64,000 nucleotides of DNA from Blastopirellula sediminis (lineage in GTDB: Bacteria > Planctomycetota > Planctomycetia > Pirellulales > Pirellulaceae). The stretch's first letter is position 1. Each line of letters opens with the position of its first letter. The notes beneath the pieces were generated by a model. It had not been told where the DNA came from. It saw only the letters and a list, made by a program, of their open reading frames with translations, and ran no database searches. The DNA lies in the NCBI RefSeq assembly GCF_020966755.1, contig NZ_JAJKFT010000010.1:3690481-3754480 (forward strand). Direction: 5' to 3'. Below, piece after piece: positions 59,639 to 64,000 of this stretch. The translations under genes were made by a program, and so were the position numbers.

Positions 59639-61723
59639 ATGGCAGCCACCAATTCACGCACCAAACCGACCGCGGGCGATCAACTGAAACGCGAACTCTC
59701 GCTCGCCAAGGCGATGAGCGACAACTCCCCCATCAACATTCTGGTCGCCGATCGCGACCTGGTCATCACCTACGCGAACGCCGCCAGCATCAACACGCTG
59801 AAGCAACTGCGGAAGTTCCTGCCGATCGATCCGGAAAAGATCGTCGGACAGTCGATCGACATCTTCCACAAAGACCCGGCCCACCAGCGCCGCATGCTGG
59901 CCAATCCGAGCAACTTGCCGCATCGCACCACCATCCAAATCGGCGATCAATACGCTGACCTGCTGGTCAGCCCGACCTTCGACGCCGCCGGCGAATACCT
60001 CGGCCCGATGGTGACCTGGGAAGTGATCACTGAAAAGCGTCGCTTGTCGCAAGCCGCCGCCGAAATGACCGCGATGGTCGAAAACGCGCCGATCAACATC
60101 ATGTTGGCCAACCGCGACAACGTCATCACCTACTTGAATCCGGCCAGCGTTCGCACGCTGAAGACGCTGGAAAAGCATCTGCCGTGCAAAGTGGACGAGA
60201 TGGTCGGCCAGAAGATCGACATCTTCCACAAAGATCCGTCGTACCAACGCAATATTCTGAAAGACGCCGGCAATCTGCCGCGTAACGCCACCATCGAAGT
60301 CGCTGGCGAAAAGCTCGATCTGCTCGTCAGCCCGACCTTCGACGCGGAAGGCAAGTATTCGGGCGCCATGGTGACCTGGAGCGTCGTTACCGAAAAGTTG
60401 AAGCTAGAAAAGGCCGCGGCGGAAAAGACGGCGATCATCGAAAACGCGCCGATCAACCTGATGCTGGCCGATCGCAACGGCATCATCACCTACATCAACC
60501 CGGCCTCGGAACGAACCCTGCGTTCGATCTCGTCGATTCTGCCGATTCCGGTCGAAAAGATCGTTGGCGCTTCGTACGACATTTTCCACGCCAATCCGAG
60601 CAAGCAGCGTCAGCTGCTGGCCGATCCGAAGAACCTGCCGCACAAGACGAGCTTCGAGCTTCGCGGCGAATGGTTCGCTCTGGAAGCGGCCGCCATTTAC
60701 GACGACAAGGGCGAGTACATCGGCCCGATGGTCTCGTGGGAACTGATCACCGATCGCGTCAACGCCGAGAAGGCCGAACAAGCTCGCTTGGAACGCGAAC
60801 GGGAAGAGCAGGAAATCCTGAAGACGAAGGTCGACTCGCTGTTGGGCGTAGTCGAAGCGGCGGCCAAGGGGGACCTGACTCGCGAAGTGACGGTTGAAGG
60901 CGTTGATGCCATCGGCACCTTGGCGGGCGGCTTGAAGAAGATGGTCGTCGACCTCCGCGACGTGATCGGCCGCGTGATCGAAAGCGGCAGCCAGTTCGCC
61001 GAAGGCGCCGGTCTGATCGCCGAGAACTCGCAGCAAATGGCTCAAGGCGCCCAGACGCAAAGCGCCTCGGTCGAAGAAATGAGCGCCTCGATTGAAGAGT
61101 TGACTCGCTCGATCGAAGCGGTCAAAGACAACGCCGGCGAAGCGAACAAAGTCGCCGTCGACACCAGCCGCATGGCCGAAGAAGGGGGCGCCGCCGTTCA
61201 GAAGTCGGTCGAAGCGATGGACCTGATCAAGAACTCCTCGGAGCAGATCAGCGAAATCATCCAGGTGATTTCGGAAATCGCCAGCCAGACCAACCTGCTG
61301 GCCTTGAACGCTGCGATCGAAGCGGCCCGCGCCGGCGAACATGGCCTCGGCTTCGCGGTCGTCGCCGACGAAGTTCGCAAACTGGCCGAACGCTCGAGCG
61401 AAGCGGCCAAGGAAATCTCGTCGCTCATTAAAGAGTCGACCCAACGCGTTCAGGACGGCGCCAAGCTGAGCGAACAAGCCGGCGCCTCGCTCGAGAAGAT
61501 CATTCACGGCGTCGAAGCGACCGCCGCGAAGATCGCCGAGATCGCGACTGCGACCGTCGAACAGGCTCAAAGCGCCAACGAAGTCGCCAACGCGATCCAA
61601 TCGATTTCGCACGTGACCGAACAGAACGCGGCCTCGGCGGAAGAGATGGCATCGAGCAGCGAAGAGTTGGGCGCGCAAGCCGAAACGTTGCGTAACCTGG
61701 TTTCGCGGTTCCGCACCGAGTAA
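59639..61723 (+). CDS. Soluble methyl-accepting chemotaxis protein with three PAS-type repeats
   Basis: 694 residues without signal peptide or membrane helix. Three tandem ~118-residue PAS-like units start near residues 22, 142 and 260, each with N(A/S)PIN(I/L) ... ITYxNxAS, D(I/Y)F ... QR and P.VTW. A helical linker leads to HAMP-like helices at ~385-445, then the MCP signalling domain with hairpin tip [24 protein letters not shown] near 544. It senses a cytoplasmic cue (redox, ligand or energy state) and signals to CheA through CheW. It lacks an obvious C-terminal CheR-docking pentapeptide. Confidence 0.93.
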   Translation: MAATNSRTKPTAGDQLKRELSLAKAMSDNSPINILVADRDLVITYANAASINTLKQLRKFLPIDPEKIVGQSIDIFHKDPAHQRRMLANPSNLPHRTTIQIGDQYADLLVSPTFDAAGEYLGPMVTWEVITEKRRLSQAAAEMTAMVENAPINIMLANRDNVITYLNPASVRTLKTLEKHLPCKVDEMVGQKIDIFHKDPSYQRNILKDAGNLPRNATIEVAGEKLDLLVSPTFDAEGKYSGAMVTWSVVTEKLKLEKAAAEKTAIIENAPINLMLADRNGIITYINPASERTLRSISSILPIPVEKIVGASYDIFHANPSKQRQLLADPKNLPHKTSFELRGEWFALEAAAIYDDKGEYIGPMVSWELITDRVNAEKAEQARLEREREEQEILKTKVDSLLGVVEAAAKGDLTREVTVEGVDAIGTLAGGLKKMVVDLRDVIGRVIESGSQFAEGAGLIAENSQQMAQGAQTQSASVEEMSASIEELTRSIEAVKDNAGEANKVAVDTSRMAEEGGAAVQKSVEAMDLIKNSSEQISEIIQVISEIASQTNLLALNAAIEAARAGEHGLGFAVVADEVRKLAERSSEAAKEISSLIKESTQRVQDGAKLSEQAGASLEKIIHGVEATAAKIAEIATATVEQAQSANEVANAIQSISHVTEQNAASAEEMASSSEELGAQAETLRNLVSRFRTE

Positions 61724-61743
61724 CCATCCGTGCGGTCGGTAAG

Positions 61744-61770
61744 GCTCCTCGCAAACGGGTTGAGAGGAGC
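61744..61770 (+). promoter_or_regulatory. Stem-loop covering the cheR ribosome binding site
   Basis: gctcctc (61744-61750) pairs with gaggagc (61764-61770); the 3' arm is the likely Shine-Dalgarno of cheR. A weak attenuator of translation, by inference. Confidence 0.35.
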
Positions 61771-61782
61771 TGCGAGTAAACG

Positions 61783-62712
61783 ATGACGCCCCCAATTGCG
61801 GGGCGTCGGGGCGACGAAGAAAGCAACGAGACGATGACCGTAAGACCTAGCCATGAACTGGTGACCGACTTGCAACTGAAGCGGTACGCCAAATTGATCT
61901 ACGATGTCGCCGGCGTGGAAATCTCGCCGCAGAAGAAGCAGTTGCTCTCGAATCGCGTGCGTCGACGGTTGAAAGTGACCGGCATCGCCAATTTCGAGGA
62001 CTACTACGAGACGCTCGTTTCGTTGCCGGTCACCGACGACGAATGGGATCACTTCCTGCAAGAGGTGACGACCCACGAAACTTATCTGTTTCGAGACGAT
62101 AGCAACTGGAACTGGTTTCGCAACGAGTACTTGCCGCAGTTGACGTCGGAAGCTCGGCTCGGCGTGCGGAAGAAGTCGCTCCGCGTCTGGTCGGCCGCTT
62201 GCAGCACCGGCGACGAAGCTTGCACCGTCGCTTGTTGCGCCGCCGAAGGGCTGGCCGGACAAGCTGGCTGGGACGTCAAGATTGTCGGCACCGATATCGG
62301 CGTTGGCGCCGTCCGTGAAGCGAACGCCGCTCGCTTCGGCGAACGGTCGATGCGACTTGTTCCGGAGCCGCTGAAGAAGAGATTCTTCGATCAAGCGAAG
62401 AATACGCCGTTTTGGACGCCGAAATCGCAGCTGCGAAACATGATGTCGTTTCGGCAGCATAACTTGCTCGATCCGCTCCGAGAACGCCCGTTTGACGTCG
62501 TCCTTTTGAAGAACGTATTGATCTACTTCAATACCGAGTCGAAGAAGCGCGTCCTCGAAAACGTCAATCGCGTCATGCTGCCGGGTTCCATCCTGGTGCT
62601 GGGCGCCGCCGAAGGAGTCAGCGATCTGCTGGACGGATACGAACGAATTCGTCCTTGGTTGTACCGATGCGTCAATGCGGCCAGTCCGCCAAGCGGAAAG
62701 GCGGGTGTCTAA
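61783..62712 (+). CDS. cheR: CheR-type chemotaxis methyltransferase
   Basis: 309 residues from the ATG at 61783; an ATG at 61834 is also possible and lies closer to the conserved start of the family. N-terminal helical domain (YAKLIYDVAGVEIS, KKQLLSNRVRRRL), then the SAM-binding domain with TTHETYLFRD and WSAACSTGDEA, near to the family's AACSTGEEPYS, and VLLKNVLIYFN. It methylates glutamates of the methyl-accepting protein. One base separates its stop from the cheA start. Confidence 0.93.
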   Translation: MTPPIAGRRGDEESNETMTVRPSHELVTDLQLKRYAKLIYDVAGVEISPQKKQLLSNRVRRRLKVTGIANFEDYYETLVSLPVTDDEWDHFLQEVTTHETYLFRDDSNWNWFRNEYLPQLTSEARLGVRKKSLRVWSAACSTGDEACTVACCAAEGLAGQAGWDVKIVGTDIGVGAVREANAARFGERSMRLVPEPLKKRFFDQAKNTPFWTPKSQLRNMMSFRQHNLLDPLRERPFDVVLLKNVLIYFNTESKKRVLENVNRVMLPGSILVLGAAEGVSDLLDGYERIRPWLYRCVNAASPPSGKAGV

Positions 62713-62713
62713 G

Positions 62714-64000
62714 ATGACCGCGCCCGGGCAGGATGAATTCTTCGACAATCTGCTGAGCGACTTCCTCGACGAGTCGTCGCAGCTGATTGATCGTCTCAAC
62801 GACAACTTGTTGGAACTGGACGAGTGGGCCAAATTGGCGGCCGAAGATGAGAGCGCCATTTTGGACGCCGATCTGGTGAACGACATGTTTCGTTCCGCAC
62901 ATAGCGTCAAAGGGTTGTCGGCGATGCTCGGGCTTCCGAACATCAATTGCCTGACCCATAACGTCGAAAACATTTTCGACGCCGCTCGCCGCGAAGAGCT
63001 GAAGGTGACGTCGCATGTGGTTGAGGTCGTCTTCAAGTCGGTCGACCTGCTCGGCGCGATGCTTACCCAATTGCGGGAAACGTCGTCGGACGACGTCCCC
63101 TGCGACGAGATGATCGATCAAATCAAAGCGGTTCTGGAACAAACCGGCTCGGTGCGTGAGCAAACGAGCCAGGCGGACGCCGAAGCGTTTCTGACGACGA
63201 GCGACGACCAGCCGGTCGCGGACACGAGCCCGGTTGCGGACGAGACCGTGGGCGCCGACGCGATTCGCGCCGAAGTGGCTGTCCTTTTCGCCGGCGTCGC
63301 CGACGAAGCCGAAATTCCCGCCAAGTACTGCTCGATCTTCATTGACGAAACGGAACTTGCGGTCGACGAATTGAGCGACGTGCTACTGGCGATCGACAGC
63401 GGAGTGGGTGAAACGGCGGAAGCGGCGACCAAGACGTTGCTCGTCACTTCGCACCGGATCAAGGGATCGGCCGCTTCGATCGGCTTGAACCGTCCGGCGC
63501 GACTCGCCCACGTGATGGAAGATATTCTGCAGGAAATCCGGGACTCCGGCGGAGTCGTCTGGGGAGACCTGGCCGACGCGCTGCTGCCTTGCGTCGACGG
63601 GATTCGCGTTTACGTCCAACAACTGAAGCAAGGCGCTGATAAGACCGACAGCTTTGAAGAGCTGACCGTTGATCTGCTGTCGGCTTGGCGATGTCGCGAT
63701 GGCTCCGATTCGTCTCCCACGGCGACCGCTCCGGCGGAGTCGGCCCAAGCGGCCGTCGTCACGCCGACAATCGCACCGGGACTCGACGACGAAGGCGGCT
63801 ACCGAATGGAGCTGGTCTTCGATCAGAATCTGCCCCTCTCGACGCTCAAGGCGCAACTGCTGCTGGAAAAGGTGAGCCGAGTCGGCGAAGTTCATCGCAG
63901 CGTTCCTTGCTACGAAGATCTCGATCGGTTGGAGCATGTCGACAGCCTGACGATTGACATCTCGACCGACGAAACGCTCGAGTCGCTCTACTCGTTGGTC
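62714..64000 (+). CDS. cheA: CheA sensor histidine kinase, N-terminal part (cut by window edge)
   Basis: The first 429 codons are present. Two Hpt domains are visible: His63 in AHSVKG and His247 in SHRIKG, joined by an acidic linker (~145-185). Then come an Ala/Pro linker and the start of a regulatory or P2-like domain (~370 on). The catalytic and CheW-like domains should lie right of the window. It transfers phosphate from ATP to His and on to CheY-type receivers. Two Hpt sites are unusual for a classic CheA but known in pilus-type systems. Confidence 0.9.
   Translation, partial: MTAPGQDEFFDNLLSDFLDESSQLIDRLNDNLLELDEWAKLAAEDESAILDADLVNDMFRSAHSVKGLSAMLGLPNINCLTHNVENIFDAARREELKVTSHVVEVVFKSVDLLGAMLTQLRETSSDDVPCDEMIDQIKAVLEQTGSVREQTSQADAEAFLTTSDDQPVADTSPVADETVGADAIRAEVAVLFAGVADEAEIPAKYCSIFIDETELAVDELSDVLLAIDSGVGETAEAATKTLLVTSHRIKGSAASIGLNRPARLAHVMEDILQEIRDSGGVVWGDLADALLPCVDGIRVYVQQLKQGADKTDSFEELTVDLLSAWRCRDGSDSSPTATAPAESAQAAVVTPTIAPGLDDEGGYRMELVFDQNLPLSTLKAQLLLEKVSRVGEVHRSVPCYEDLDRLEHVDSLTIDISTDETLESLYSLV

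Noticed and set aside
1-64000. CRISPR array, prophage, insertion sequence or biosynthetic megasynthase
   Set aside because: No regularly spaced short repeats, no transposase, capsid or ketosynthase-like genes seen on either strand.

Overview
The window looks like a chromosomal segment of a Planctomycete, most likely a Pirellulaceae member of the Blastopirellula type. This rests on gene content: three type I sulfatases, three DUF1559 pseudopilin-like proteins, ECF sigma factors paired with FecR-type anti-sigma factors or a giant Ser/Thr kinase, secreted paralogues with a transthyretin-like fold, and small membrane proteins that start with an NPF(E/Q)xP motif. The exact species is inference. 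There is no phage, transposase or CRISPR array. The only mobile-element trace is a 924-bp tRNA-linked island.

Layout. 1-2 kb: the 5' part of an RND efflux permease gene behind a GntR/FCD regulator (minus strand). 2.4-7.7 kb: csrA with an extended tail, a lipase-like lipoprotein, a sulfatase coupled to a DegT-type aminotransferase, and a second, short csrA. 8.1-13 kb: two small overlapping ORFs that may be one frameshifted gene, a secreted TPR protein, a GNAT acetyltransferase, and a two-sulfatase operon. 13-18 kb: a Flp-pilin-like protein, a Tyr/Pro-rich exported protein, an FAD monooxygenase, and a patatin phospholipase. 18-25 kb: an 1836-aa Ser/Thr kinase with a ~500-residue internal duplication, its ECF sigma factor, and a second ECF. 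25.4-29.5 kb: a 1371-aa membrane-anchored protein of unknown function. 29.5-30.5 kb: tRNA-Ser(GGA) with a 76-bp direct repeat bounding an A+T-richer island.

30.9-39.6 kb: a tandem duplicate of a four-gene cassette (ECF sigma, FecR-like anti-sigma, DUF1559 protein, small lipoprotein) followed by a third DUF1559 gene; each unit ends in an intrinsic terminator. 39.9-47.7 kb: a long tightly overlapping operon of at least ten small membrane proteins (a tandem NPFxxP family and a zinc-ribbon family), ending in a radical SAM enzyme that resembles tetraether or membrane-spanning lipid synthases and an Lgt-like membrane protein. This is the best candidate here for an undescribed system, probably of the envelope or lipids. 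47.8-49.8 kb: rho with a ~700-nt leader.

50-58 kb: an exported thioredoxin-YHS fusion, a rhomboid protease, a glycerol catabolic operon (glpD, glpK and neighbours), and an STN-like exported protein. 58-64 kb: a chemosensory cluster (CheY, CheW, a soluble three-PAS methyl-accepting protein, CheR, and CheA with two Hpt domains that runs off the right edge).

Most starts were chosen from ribosome binding sites and stop/start overlaps. Function calls rest on motifs read by eye; no database search was run.
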